From: Sulfurovum indicum
GTDB lineage: Bacteria; Campylobacterota; Campylobacteria; Campylobacterales; Sulfurovaceae
Assembly (NCBI RefSeq): GCF_014931715.1
Contig: NZ_CP063164.1
Span: 1,426,001 to 1,490,000 of the forward strand
Direction of reading: 5' to 3'
DNA: 64,000 nucleotides
Positions 17,630-25,772 of the stretch are shown piece by piece (positions within the stretch are counted from its first letter, which is position 1; each line of letters opens with the position of its first letter). The translations under genes were made by a program, and so were the position numbers. The notes beneath the pieces were generated by a model, which was given only the letters and a program-made list of their open reading frames with translations, was not told where the DNA came from and did no database searches.

Positions 17630-19873
17630 CTATCTCGGTATTTCAGATGGTTCTGAAAAGTAGTAGCCCTGAGAATACTCAATACCCAGCTCTTCAACCA
17701 CTTTCTGTATTGCAGCATTGTGTACAAACTCTGCAATACAGGGTATATTACTTTGCTTTGCAAAAAAAGCAATACTTTTAGCAACATTGTAACTACGTTG
17801 ATTAACATCTATATCTTTGATGTATTTTGCATCAATTTTAATAAAATCAACATCAAGTTCAAGTGTTCTTTCAAAATTGGAGTATTCAGCACCAAAATCA
17901 TCTATTGCCAGGGAATACCCCTCCCTTTTAAGTTGTTCCAGCTGTCGTATATTGTCTTGTTGTCCAGTGGCACTCATCCCTTCAAGGATCTCTAAAATAA
18001 CACGTTCGGGTTTAATACCATATTGTTTGGATTTCTCATTAAGATATACACATAAATAGTTTCTACTTAGATCATCTTCCGTAATGTTAATTGAAAAAGA
18101 GTAGTCGTTTTCAGCCATCATTTTAAAACTTTTGTCAATCATTACTTTGGTTATATTTGGTAAAAATCCCGATAACTGTGCTGCTTCCAAAAACTGGTTT
18201 GGAGATATTAGTTGATCATCATTTTCAATACGTGCCAGTACTTCAAATTTTGTAATTGTATTTCTTTTATTGTTCCAGATACCCTGAAAATATGGAACAA
18301 TTTTATCTTTCTCCAGTGCTTCACATAACAGATTATGCATTGAGATAAAGGCTTCACGCTTCGTATAGTCAATGCTATCCCTTTTTTCATAAAAAATATA
18401 GTATCTGTCTTTTCCCCGTTCTTTTGATTTCTTTAGTGCCAACGTAGTATTTCGGATTACTTTATCCCTGTCATAGGCAGCACCGTATGAAAATGATAGA
18501 TGAAGCGTAATCGTCTCAATTTGAATTGTATTATTGTGAAAATAGTTTTGAATTTGTTTTATTTTTTCTTTAAAGTCGATCTCTTCATTAAAAAGCAAAG
18601 CAAACTCATCAGAGTATAAACGATAAGCGGAGTGTGCATCAAAAGCTTCTTTTAGAATATCAGCTACTTTGACCAACAGTTTGTCTCCAATTTCAAAACC
18701 GTAAGACATATTAATATAGCTGAAGTTATTGATATCCAACATAATAATAGAAAATGATTTTTCTGTGCTTACTACTTCTTCCAAATAGGTACGGTTGAAA
18801 AGTTTGGTCAATTTGTCATGATAAGCATGATATTCGACCTGCTTTAAGAGTGCATCTTTTGCTTCTTTCTCCTGACGTAATTTTTTGTTGGTTCTATATT
18901 CACGGATAAAAGAGAGAAGGAGTACAACCATGAAGAGCAGCAAAATGAAAAAAATAACTTCTTCATTCTGCTTAACCCACTTTTGAAGAACTTCAGATTT
19001 TAAGTCTGCATAATAGCCGATTTCCAATCTCTTCATCAACTCTTTTACTTTTTGGTAATTATATGGTGCCGTCCAGTGATAGGGAGAATCTGAGTTTTTG
19101 GTAATATCACTATTTTTAGGAAGGGATAAAAGTGTAAGAACAACTTTTTTGGCAATATCGTTATGCACATGTTTTGTTCGTGCAAAAGCCCATTCCGGAT
19201 ATAATTCAGTGCTGCAAAGGAAAGGAAAGTTTTTATGTATAAGTTGATGTAAAACAGTGATTTTATTTAAGTCAACCTCTTTTTCTGATTGCAATTTTTC
19301 CAAAATCCCTGTTCGAACAATTCCAATATCTGCTTTATTATCAAGTATAGCTTTGACAATCTTTTCCTGTGTACCCAAAAACTCAACATCTTTTTCATTC
19401 AATGGTATATGATGATATTTTAATATCTCATAACCTATTAGCCAACCGCCAAATCCAAATGGTGCAATTGCAGCTATTCTGGTATTATTGTCTATTTGAG
19501 ACAAGCTGGTTATATTAGATGATCTATGAGTAAAAATTACAGATCCAAATTGGGTAACATTGTTCTCTTTTGCCAAAGTGAGCATTTTGGAAGCACCTAC
19601 TGTTAATTCCAGTTCAACATACATTGCAGGCGGAGAGATAATAAAGTCTATTGTGCCGGCCCTTACCTCTTCTTTTAACTTGGGGAACTGAGTTGGAAGA
19701 AACGGAACAAGTTGAAAATGGTGTTCTGGGATTTTTTCATTCAAGTAGGTAATGGTAGGCATCCAGTCTTTTTCTGCCTGATCTATACCGTGATGGGCAA
19801 CTACGGCAATTTTTATATTCTGTGCACTTAAAAGTATTGGTAAAAACAGTAAAAAAATACGCATAAAACTCAT
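17630..19873 (-). CDS. Periplasmic-binding-domain GGDEF/EAL c-di-GMP protein
   Basis: 747 residues: signal peptide, a PhnD/TtrS-like binding domain at about 20-300 (GTIDFIISPPAMYVELE; FGFGGWLIGYEIL), one TM at about 312-332, a GGDEF domain at about 345-500 and an EAL domain at about 510-747. The cyclase signature reads YSDEF, not GGDEF, so cyclase activity is doubtful. The EAL domain keeps FEVLAR, the catalytic-Glu ILEGMS and AIDDFGAEYSN, so it may be an active c-di-GMP phosphodiesterase. The binding-domain class senses oxyanions such as tetrathionate or phosphonates in relatives; the ligand here is unknown. Confidence 0.88.
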   Translation of the reverse strand: MSFMRIFLLFLPILLSAQNIKIAVVAHHGIDQAEKDWMPTITYLNEKIPEHHFQLVPFLPTQFPKLKEEVRAGTIDFIISPPAMYVELELTVGASKMLTLAKENNVTQFGSVIFTHRSSNITSLSQIDNNTRIAAIAPFGFGGWLIGYEILKYHHIPLNEKDVEFLGTQEKIVKAILDNKADIGIVRTGILEKLQSEKEVDLNKITVLHQLIHKNFPFLCSTELYPEWAFARTKHVHNDIAKKVVLTLLSLPKNSDITKNSDSPYHWTAPYNYQKVKELMKRLEIGYYADLKSEVLQKWVKQNEEVIFFILLLFMVVLLLSFIREYRTNKKLRQEKEAKDALLKQVEYHAYHDKLTKLFNRTYLEEVVSTEKSFSIIMLDINNFSYINMSYGFEIGDKLLVKVADILKEAFDAHSAYRLYSDEFALLFNEEIDFKEKIKQIQNYFHNNTIQIETITLHLSFSYGAAYDRDKVIRNTTLALKKSKERGKDRYYIFYEKRDSIDYTKREAFISMHNLLCEALEKDKIVPYFQGIWNNKRNTITKFEVLARIENDDQLISPNQFLEAAQLSGFLPNITKVMIDKSFKMMAENDYSFSINITEDDLSRNYLCVYLNEKSKQYGIKPERVILEILEGMSATGQQDNIRQLEQLKREGYSLAIDDFGAEYSNFERTLELDVDFIKIDAKYIKDIDVNQRSYNVAKSIAFFAKQSNIPCIAEFVHNAAIQKVVEELGIEYSQGYYFSEPSEIPR

Positions 19874-20218
19874 ACTTAACCCTATTTTTTATAGTAAATG
19901 AATCAAAATTCAAAATTATACTAATTTAAAACATTTTGTTTTATTAAAACTTGATCATTTGAACGTTTTACACTACTCTTTTATGCTGCTCTAGCAGTAC
20001 ACAAGCTACCTGGAGAGAGTATCAATAGTTAATTTGGAGATTTTCAATCTTCTACAAAATGATTTTACAACTGTTTTTATGACGAAGAAGCAGCAAGAAC
20101 TTCCCTGCCATCAGCAGCAACATCAGTATGATACAAGGAAGTTTTAAATCTTTGTATCATTAAATCTGCTATAGCTTTTTCATCATCGATGACAAGAAGT
20201 CTGTTTTTTATGTGCTAT
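19874..20218. other. Gap between GGDEF/EAL gene and cytochrome P460 gene
   Basis: Apart from the response-regulator relic, the stretch 19874-19970 is AT-rich and probably carries the promoter of the GGDEF/EAL gene. No intact ORF is seen. Confidence 0.5.
20077..20214 (-). pseudogene. Response-regulator receiver-domain relic
   Basis: A minus-strand frame with no start codon reads RLLVIDDEKAIADLMIQRF and then DVAADGREVLAASSS before a TAA at 20077-20079. This is the first third of a receiver domain, without the phospho-acceptor region. It is preceded directly by a TAG. Further along the same strand (about 20062-19972) a broken frame reads SLQVACVLLEQHKRVV, reminiscent of the winged helix of OmpR regulators. 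Together they look like a decayed regulator with an internal deletion, possibly once the partner of a neighbouring sensor. Confidence 0.65.
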
Positions 20219-20752
20219 TTAAAAAGTTTTTTGAAAATGAGTAAAGAGATAATCATCATTTTTTACACTCGCATGGCACGAGATACACCCCTGTGCTCCT
20301 TTAGCCCAGGGTTTGTAGCCATCCTTGGTTTTGACAAAACGGGCATAGCCCCAGTGATCACCATTGTGGTTGAATTTTTTACTATCCTTCAGCATATACT
20401 CAACTCTTTGTATTTTATCTGCTTCAAGTGCACCCGGCCATGTTGGCATTTTTTTAACACTCCATCCTATTTTAACAATTTTACTCCCCTCTGGCATAAT
20501 CTTCTCATGCTGTGTAAGAGCATTATATGCAACAGGATTTGCTAAAACATATCGTATTTCATTTTTATCTGTTCTAAAATGTGTAGCTACAATTTTATAG
20601 TTTTGATACCCTTCTATCCCTTTGAAAGGCAATTTGTTATCTGGCATTTTTAAATCCGGTACCCTGGAGTTGTTTGTTAAATAGACATCAGATTGCGCGA
20701 ACAAACCTGAAACTAAAACTGTTGAGAGTAAAACTTTTGTTACTGTTTTCAT
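20219..20752 (-). CDS. Periplasmic cytochrome P460-type c-heme protein
   Basis: 177 residues with a Sec signal peptide (about 1-20). A single CxxCH heme motif, CISCH, lies near residue 160. The layout (N-terminal NNSRVPDLKMP, GSKIVKIGW, a Lys-rich centre, then WGYARF...GAQGCISCH) fits the P460 family, which carries c-type heme and can oxidise hydroxylamine or bind NO. It may protect against nitrogen oxides or donate electrons. It lies 80 bp downstream of the TehA-like transporter on the same strand. Confidence 0.8.
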   Translation of the reverse strand: MKTVTKVLLSTVLVSGLFAQSDVYLTNNSRVPDLKMPDNKLPFKGIEGYQNYKIVATHFRTDKNEIRYVLANPVAYNALTQHEKIMPEGSKIVKIGWSVKKMPTWPGALEADKIQRVEYMLKDSKKFNHNGDHWGYARFVKTKDGYKPWAKGAQGCISCHASVKNDDYLFTHFQKTF

Positions 20753-20832
20753 AAAATACTTCCTTGTTTTAAAATATATAGTATTGTACAGAACAATTAT
20801 AGAGATTGTCCAAAGATCACATTAATCTTATA

Positions 20833-22023
20833 CTATTTTCCATCAGATCTCTTTTTGGCAAACTTTTCACACTCTTCTTCCGGCTTTGGAAGTCCGGTCT
20901 CAGGAGAGAGACAAGGTGCCTGAAAAAGATATCCGCTCCACATGCCTTTCAGTGTTTTTATAAATACCAGGATCCAAAATACAGCAAGCTGAATGGCAAA
21001 TAATATACCAAGCAGTTTAAACACTTCATAGTCAGTAGCCTTCCATAACTGCAGAGTTGCTGCCGTAAAGACTCCAACCGGAAATGTAAATCCCCACCAT
21101 CCCATGTTAAAAGGAAGCCCCTCTTTAAAATACTTTAATGTAATGATCCATGCCATGACATACCACCACAAACCATATCCCCAAAGAAGCAACCCGACTA
21201 TAAATCCAAATGAATATAAAAACTCTGCAACATTTTCCAGTCCTGTACCCATCAATACTGTCCGAGAAGCATTTCCAAGCAAAAGAAGACCTAATGCCCC
21301 TGTTCCAAGCGGCCCCAATGTTAACCAGCTGGTAACTGCCAATGCTTTTTCGGGCAGTTTATGTGATACAAGTCTCAAAAATAGAATAACCAGTACAGAG
21401 AGTGCCAACGGTACAGAAAATGCCCATAAAATATAACTGGTGACCAACATGGTTTCAGCTGTTGCAGCAGAAAAATATGGAGCAAGCATTCCACCGGCAG
21501 AAGCTGTAACCTCTGATGCCACAATAGGTAAAAGCCATACTGCTGTCATATTTTCAAGCTTATGCTCTTTTTGTATAGTAAACATAAAATAGGGAAGAAG
21601 CCAACCGACACCTGCTGCTAACAATGCATCGAACCACCACAAATAAAGAGAAATATCTAAAGCCATATCACCAAGTAAAGAAGGCCCAAAGATAGCGAAT
21701 CCTTCCAGTATGGGGACAAGTGCCATAGGAATAGCCCCCAAAAACATTGATTGGACGGGGTGTTTGAACATCAATTTAACAGCTTCCGGATAAAAAACTA
21801 TTCTTGCAATAAATAATACTGAAAACAACACAAAGAAAAAGATGTCAACAAGCCAAAGTATCTCACCCCAAAACATCTGAGAAGCAAATAAGTTTGCTTT
21901 TATATTGTGCAACGTTAAAAAAGCGATACCCGTACCCATATTCAAGGTAAACCAGTTTGGTGTAAAGTTTCGAACAACTTCGCTGAGACTATTGTGTGTT
22001 AATGGTTTTATCCCCATATGCAT
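20833..22023 (-). CDS. TehA/SLAC1-family (TDT) anion transporter
   Basis: 396 residues, about ten TM helices. The N-terminal FTPNWFTLNMGTGIAF is the hallmark of the tellurite-resistance/dicarboxylate transporter family, which includes TehA, plant SLAC1 and the fungal sulfite exporter Ssu1. Two starts are possible: 22023 or, with better spacing from GAGGAG, 22017. Likely an anion channel or exporter. Sulfite export is attractive given the sulfur genes nearby, but substrate cannot be decided here. Confidence 0.85.
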   Translation of the reverse strand: MHMGIKPLTHNSLSEVVRNFTPNWFTLNMGTGIAFLTLHNIKANLFASQMFWGEILWLVDIFFFVLFSVLFIARIVFYPEAVKLMFKHPVQSMFLGAIPMALVPILEGFAIFGPSLLGDMALDISLYLWWFDALLAAGVGWLLPYFMFTIQKEHKLENMTAVWLLPIVASEVTASAGGMLAPYFSAATAETMLVTSYILWAFSVPLALSVLVILFLRLVSHKLPEKALAVTSWLTLGPLGTGALGLLLLGNASRTVLMGTGLENVAEFLYSFGFIVGLLLWGYGLWWYVMAWIITLKYFKEGLPFNMGWWGFTFPVGVFTAATLQLWKATDYEVFKLLGILFAIQLAVFWILVFIKTLKGMWSGYLFQAPCLSPETGLPKPEEECEKFAKKRSDGK

Positions 22024-22402
22024 TTCTCCTCTTATCTGTTAATCCATGAAGATTCTAGTTACCGTATCAATTTAGATAAAAATATACCTCTACAGGATCT
22101 ATCATAATCAAGACAGCTACTTAATGGCCAACTTTGCTGTCAAAGACCATAGCTTCTCTATACTATTTTGATACTGAATTATATAATAGAACAGTTGATT
22201 TGAAAAATATATTAAATTTAATAAAATATTTTAAATATTCAATAAGTAATAATACAGTGTGTTATCTTTAACACTATTTCTGATAGAATAAGCATAATTA
22301 ATACATATGCATATGGCTCAAGGTTTGAGCTGACATAAATATTGCTATTATTTTCTGCAAAATTTATAGTCCTATTTTTATGCAAAATAGGAGATATCAT
22401 CA
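22024..22402. promoter_or_regulatory. Divergent promoter region with several dyads
   Basis: Between the leftward transporter and the rightward transglutaminase operon. GTGTTA-TCTT-TAACAC at 22259-22274 is a CRP/FNR-type dyad. GCTCAA-GGT-TTGAGC at 22316-22330 is a perfect 15-bp palindrome. CCTATTTT-TATGC-AAAATAGG at 22371-22391 is an 8-bp hairpin whose 3' arm includes part of the AGGAG ribosome site of the gene at 22403. Confidence 0.6.
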
Positions 22403-23506
22403 ATGAACAGACGAAACTTTATCAAAACGTCAACTGCTACTTTTTTAAGTATGTCAGCTCTACCTAACCTATTGCTCTCTGGCGAAGAGAAGCATAAAAG
22501 CAGAAGCTTTAGACTATTGTATACATTTGACATACAATCAGACCAAAAAGTGTTTCCTGCAAGACTCTGGAATCCTTTGCCTTTACATAATATGTATCAA
22601 AAAGTAAAATTTTTCAAATATAGTGGAAACTTTGATGCGAGTCATATAAATAGAAAAAATATTTATGATGCTCAAATACTTTATGCACAATGGCATGCAA
22701 GTGACACATCAAAACAGTTAACCATTGAAATGGAGATCGAGACACTTGACAGAAGTGTCTCCTTAAAGAAGATAAAAAAGGCAAGTCAAGCAAACCTTCC
22801 TGTACCAGAGGATGTCAGGCTCTATTTACAGCCAACCACACATATACCTACAGATGGAAAAGTGGCACTTAAAACCATGGAAATCACAAAAGGGATAACA
22901 GACAGGTTTCAGAAAGTTGAGGCTATTTACAATTGGATAACTGAAACAACCTTTCGAGACCCATCAATTGTGGGATGTGGTGTCGGTCATGCCGGAAAAA
23001 TGATAGAAAGTGGCTATTTTGGCGGAAAATGTACAGATATCAGTTCACTTTTTGTCGCATTTTTACGCTCAGCCGGTATTCCGGCCAGAGAGGTATTTGG
23101 AATTAGAGTTGGCAAATCACATTTTTCAAAAATATTAGGCAAATCAGACAAACATGGATTTGCAGATATCTCTACATGGCAACATTGTCGCGTAGAGTAC
23201 TATATTCCTGGCGCAGGATGGATACCAAGTGACCCTGCAGATATTACAAAACTGGAGTTGGGAGAGGGGTTGAAGTATAGTGATCAAAGAGTACAGGAAC
23301 TCAAAAAAAGATATCTGCACTCATGGGAGATGAATTGGATCGGGTTTAATCATGGACGAGACTTTGTACTCTATCCTGAGCCTGAGCAGTATCCTCTTAA
23401 TATGCTTGGATATCCTTATGGTGAAATAGAGGATGAAGTGTTGGACTACTATTCTCCCAAACATTTTTCCTATCGTATCACTTCTCAAGAACTGGGGTTG
23501 AAATGA
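22403..23506 (+). CDS. TAT-exported transglutaminase-like protein
   Basis: 367 residues. Twin-arginine-like signal NRRNFIKTS at 2-10 with a hydrophobic stretch to about 27. The transglutaminase-like core holds the Cys of GKCTDISSLFVAFLRSAGIPAR, the His of TWQHCRVEYY and the Asp of SDPAD, the expected Cys-His-Asp triad, so it is probably a peptidase or amidase in the periplasm. The ATG is 9 nt after AGGAG. Its TGA overlaps the ATG of the MerT-like gene, so the three genes at 22403-24114 form an operon. Confidence 0.85.
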   Translation: MNRRNFIKTSTATFLSMSALPNLLLSGEEKHKSRSFRLLYTFDIQSDQKVFPARLWNPLPLHNMYQKVKFFKYSGNFDASHINRKNIYDAQILYAQWHASDTSKQLTIEMEIETLDRSVSLKKIKKASQANLPVPEDVRLYLQPTTHIPTDGKVALKTMEITKGITDRFQKVEAIYNWITETTFRDPSIVGCGVGHAGKMIESGYFGGKCTDISSLFVAFLRSAGIPAREVFGIRVGKSHFSKILGKSDKHGFADISTWQHCRVEYYIPGAGWIPSDPADITKLELGEGLKYSDQRVQELKKRYLHSWEMNWIGFNHGRDFVLYPEPEQYPLNMLGYPYGEIEDEVLDYYSPKHFSYRITSQELGLK

Positions 23507-23844
23507 ATGAGAAAAAAACATTTTATACCCTCATAGCGGGGTCTCTCCTATCTGCTGTTTTGGCAGGAAGCTGCTGTTTGGCCCCTTTTCTCTTTTTGGT
23601 ATTTGGTGTAAGTATGAGCTCTCTATCATTTCTACAAATTTTTGCACCCTATCAAAACTATTTTATCTTTTTTTCAATGATAAGTATCCTCTATCTCTGG
23701 TATGACTACTTCAAGAGAAAAAGAAGAAGTGCCATCTGTACCGATAGACTTTGCAGCCACTATCTACACTATCTGCTCATTGGATCTGTCATTGTACCTG
23801 TGTTGATAACATACCCCTACTGGGCAACTTATATTTTGGAGTAA
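23503..23844 (+). CDS. MerT-like metal transport membrane protein
   Basis: 113 residues with three TM segments (about 8-36, 46-63, 85-105). The AGSCCLAPFLF pair of cysteines in the first helix and a second cytoplasmic pair (CTDRLC) match MerT, which passes Hg(II) inward. There is no MerA or MerR here, so the metal is uncertain. ATGA overlap with the upstream gene; 3 bp to the MerP-like gene. Confidence 0.82.
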   Translation: MNEKKTFYTLIAGSLLSAVLAGSCCLAPFLFLVFGVSMSSLSFLQIFAPYQNYFIFFSMISILYLWYDYFKRKRRSAICTDRLCSHYLHYLLIGSVIVPVLITYPYWATYILE

Positions 23845-23847
23845 ATC

Positions 23848-24114
23848 ATGAAAATATTGTTAGTATTCATCATCCATTTTACTCTTTTTGCTGAAGATAA
23901 AACAGCTTTAATCAAAGTGACAGGGATGACCTGTCCTATGTGTACAACAGCAATTAAAAAAAGTTTAAAAAAAGTAGATGGTGTGATTAAAGCAAAAGTA
24001 AAACTCAATACAGCAGTCGCAACCGTAACCTTTCGGGAAAAAGTCACACAAGGACAGCTGCTTAAAGCCATAGCTGATGTGGGATACAAAGGAGAATTTA
24101 TCTCCGTAAAGTAG
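23848..24114 (+). CDS. MerP-like periplasmic metal-binding protein (HMA domain)
   Basis: 88 residues: short signal peptide to about residue 15, then an HMA domain with GMTCPMC (metal-binding CxxC) and DVGYKGE at the end. It would hand a soft metal ion to the MerT-like protein. Its 3' end overlaps the converging HAD gene by 17 bp. Confidence 0.87.
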   Translation: MKILLVFIIHFTLFAEDKTALIKVTGMTCPMCTTAIKKSLKKVDGVIKAKVKLNTAVATVTFREKVTQGQLLKAIADVGYKGEFISVK

Positions 24115-24562
24115 CGGTTAAACGTTTAGGATACAAAAGTAGACCCATTGCATCAATAATACTTTTACAGACAATATCTGAAGCTAAAAGTGTCTCTTTG
24201 GCACATCCCTCATCTCCTAAAATAGCGATTGAGATCACAGCAGACTTTAACATATCAACATCATTGTTTCCATTACCAAGGGCGATAGTTCTTTCCCTGT
24301 CCAAGCTTTTAAGAAATATTTCTTTCTCCTTTGTATGATTGTCACTCGTTAAAACAACCACTTCCAAATCAAAATCTTTAAGCTCTTCATGAACACTTCC
24401 AAAAGTATCGGCAGTAATGACATAGACGTTATACTGTTTGCATATCTTTTGGAGCAGGGATCTTCTTTTTTTACCTACTTTTCCATTTTTTGCCAATGTT
24501 CCATTGTAATCAAAAAGAATATTTTTAATCTCAACATTTTTGAAGTTTGGTATTTTTATCAT
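24098..24562 (-). CDS. Soluble HAD-family phosphatase (COG4087-like) coupled to selD
   Basis: 154 residues from the ATG at 24562, chosen because it makes a 4-bp ATGA overlap with the selD stop; an upstream ATG would sit deep in selD. HAD motif I reads FDYNGTLA, with Asn in place of the usual second Asp, as in the 'soluble P-type ATPase' group. Motif II is ITAD and motif III/IV is ALGNGNNDVDM. Probably a small-molecule phosphatase. Coupling to selD suggests, but does not show, a role in selenium or phosphate-ester handling. Confidence 0.8.
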   Translation of the reverse strand: MIKIPNFKNVEIKNILFDYNGTLAKNGKVGKKRRSLLQKICKQYNVYVITADTFGSVHEELKDFDLEVVVLTSDNHTKEKEIFLKSLDRERTIALGNGNNDVDMLKSAVISIAILGDEGCAKETLLASDIVCKSIIDAMGLLLYPKRLTATLRR

Positions 24563-25593
24563 GTGACAACTATGGGAAGTGCTTCTTTTTGACATACTTC
24601 TGCAACAATGGCACTATATCCATACCCTTCGTTTTTCAGTCTCTCTACAAGTGCATCGGCATCTTTTTCTGCCACTGCAATGAGCAGTCCACCTGAAGTT
24701 TGTGCATCAAAAAGTAAAATATCTTTTTGGGTTTGAAATACTACTCTCTCCTCCAGATACTTCTGATTACTTTTACTTCCTCCCGGGATAACTCCTTGCG
24801 CAGCAAAGGTTTTTGCTTCTTCCATAACAGGAATAGCATGATGGTTAAATTTAAGTGTGACACGATTGTCTGCCATCTCCATAGCATGCCCCATAAGACC
24901 AAACCCTGTAATATCTGTACAAGCACTTACATCAAAATCCTGCATCGCTACAGAAGCTTTGTAGTTCAGTTGTGCAAGGATGTTCACTACATTCATTATC
25001 TTCTGCTTATCTAACTTGTCTGCCTTAATAGCTGTGGTCAAAATACCCATGCCCAAAGGTTTGGTTAAAACAAGCAGGTCTCCTACTCTAGGTTTGTTGT
25101 TATGATAAATTCTGTCTGGATCCACCCTGCCCATAACACTCAGCCCATAAAGCATCTCAGGCGTTTTGATAGTATGCCCACCGACAATAGAGCCTCCACA
25201 CTCCTTTATCTTACTCTCACCCCCTCGAAGTATCTCCTGGAGTACATCAGGAGTCTGGTTACACGCATCAAACCCTACAATGTTAAGTGCCGTCAGTGCT
25301 TTACCGCCCATGGCGAAGATATCACTAAGAGAGTTTGCAGCAGCAATTTGACCATAGTAGAAAGGGTCATCAACCACAGGGGTAATAATATCTACTGTTT
25401 GCACTATCGCAGTATGTTCATCTATTTTATATACAGATGCATCATCACTGCTGTTTAAATCTATCAAAACATTTTCATCGTTACAGCTCAGCTTACCAAT
25501 AGCATGTGACAGCTCCCCCGGAGCCAATTTGGCAGCTCAACCGGCAGCTTGAACATATTTTGTTAGTTTTGCTTTGTTATCTAAATCTTTCAA
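24559..25593 (-). CDS. selD: Selenophosphate synthetase SelD, itself a selenoprotein
   Basis: 344 residues if the in-frame TGA at 25537-25539 is read as selenocysteine. The frame starts at TTG 25593; a stop lies three codons upstream and no ATG is available. The N-terminus reads KYVQAAG-U-AAKLAPGEL; Sec19 and Lys22 correspond to catalytic Cys17 and Lys20 of E. coli SelD. Downstream: DDASVYKID, a Gly-rich GGHTIKTPE and the C-terminal SGGLLIAV. It makes selenophosphate from selenide and ATP. Standard gene callers would start it late at 25527. It lies 24 nt after the tRNA-Sec gene, so selC and selD are probably co-transcribed. Confidence 0.93.
25512..25524 (-). promoter_or_regulatory. Putative SECIS hairpin of selD
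   Basis: Hairpin GCUCC-GGG-GGAGC (5-bp stem), starting 12 nt after the UGA Sec codon, inside the coding region. UGA-to-loop distance is 17 nt, close to the 18 nt seen in fdhA. It is the expected recognition site for SelB. Confidence 0.65.
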
Positions 25594-25617
25594 GTTATTT
25601 CTTTATTGTTTAATGTA

Positions 25618-25716
25618 TGGCGAGAGGGTGTAGGAATCGAACCTACCTTCAGACAGTCAACTGCCCAAACATCGGGTTTGAAGCCCGTGATGCCCACCAG
25701 GGTCATATACCCCCCG
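25618..25716 (-). tRNA. selC: tRNA-Sec (anticodon UCA)
   Basis: About 99 nt on the minus strand with encoded CCA. Anticodon loop CTTCAAA (UCA at the centre) is closed by CGGG/CCCG. T arm: GTAGG-TTCGATT-CCTAC. The variable arm is long, as in class II tRNAs, and the discriminator is G. The acceptor 3' strand ACCCTCTC pairs with CGGGGGGT through several G-U pairs and a mismatch at position 1, so the exact 5' end is uncertain by a base. It serves UGA decoding in selD and fdhA. Confidence 0.93.
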
Positions 25717-25740
25717 TAGAGTGTATGTTATTTTATCTAA

Positions 25741-25768
25741 ATAAAGGTAAATGGATGTTTACCTTTAT
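25741..25768. promoter_or_regulatory. GGTAAA-N6-TTTACC palindrome upstream of selC-selD
   Basis: 11-bp inverted repeat ATAAAGGTAAA/TTTACCTTTAT with a 6-nt spacer; core 25746-25763. It lies between the end of the Mo/W oxidoreductase operon and tRNA-Sec. It could be an operator of the shared regulon, or a hairpin that ends the upstream transcript. The U-run on the minus strand is weak. Confidence 0.65.
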
Positions 25769-25772
25769 CATT

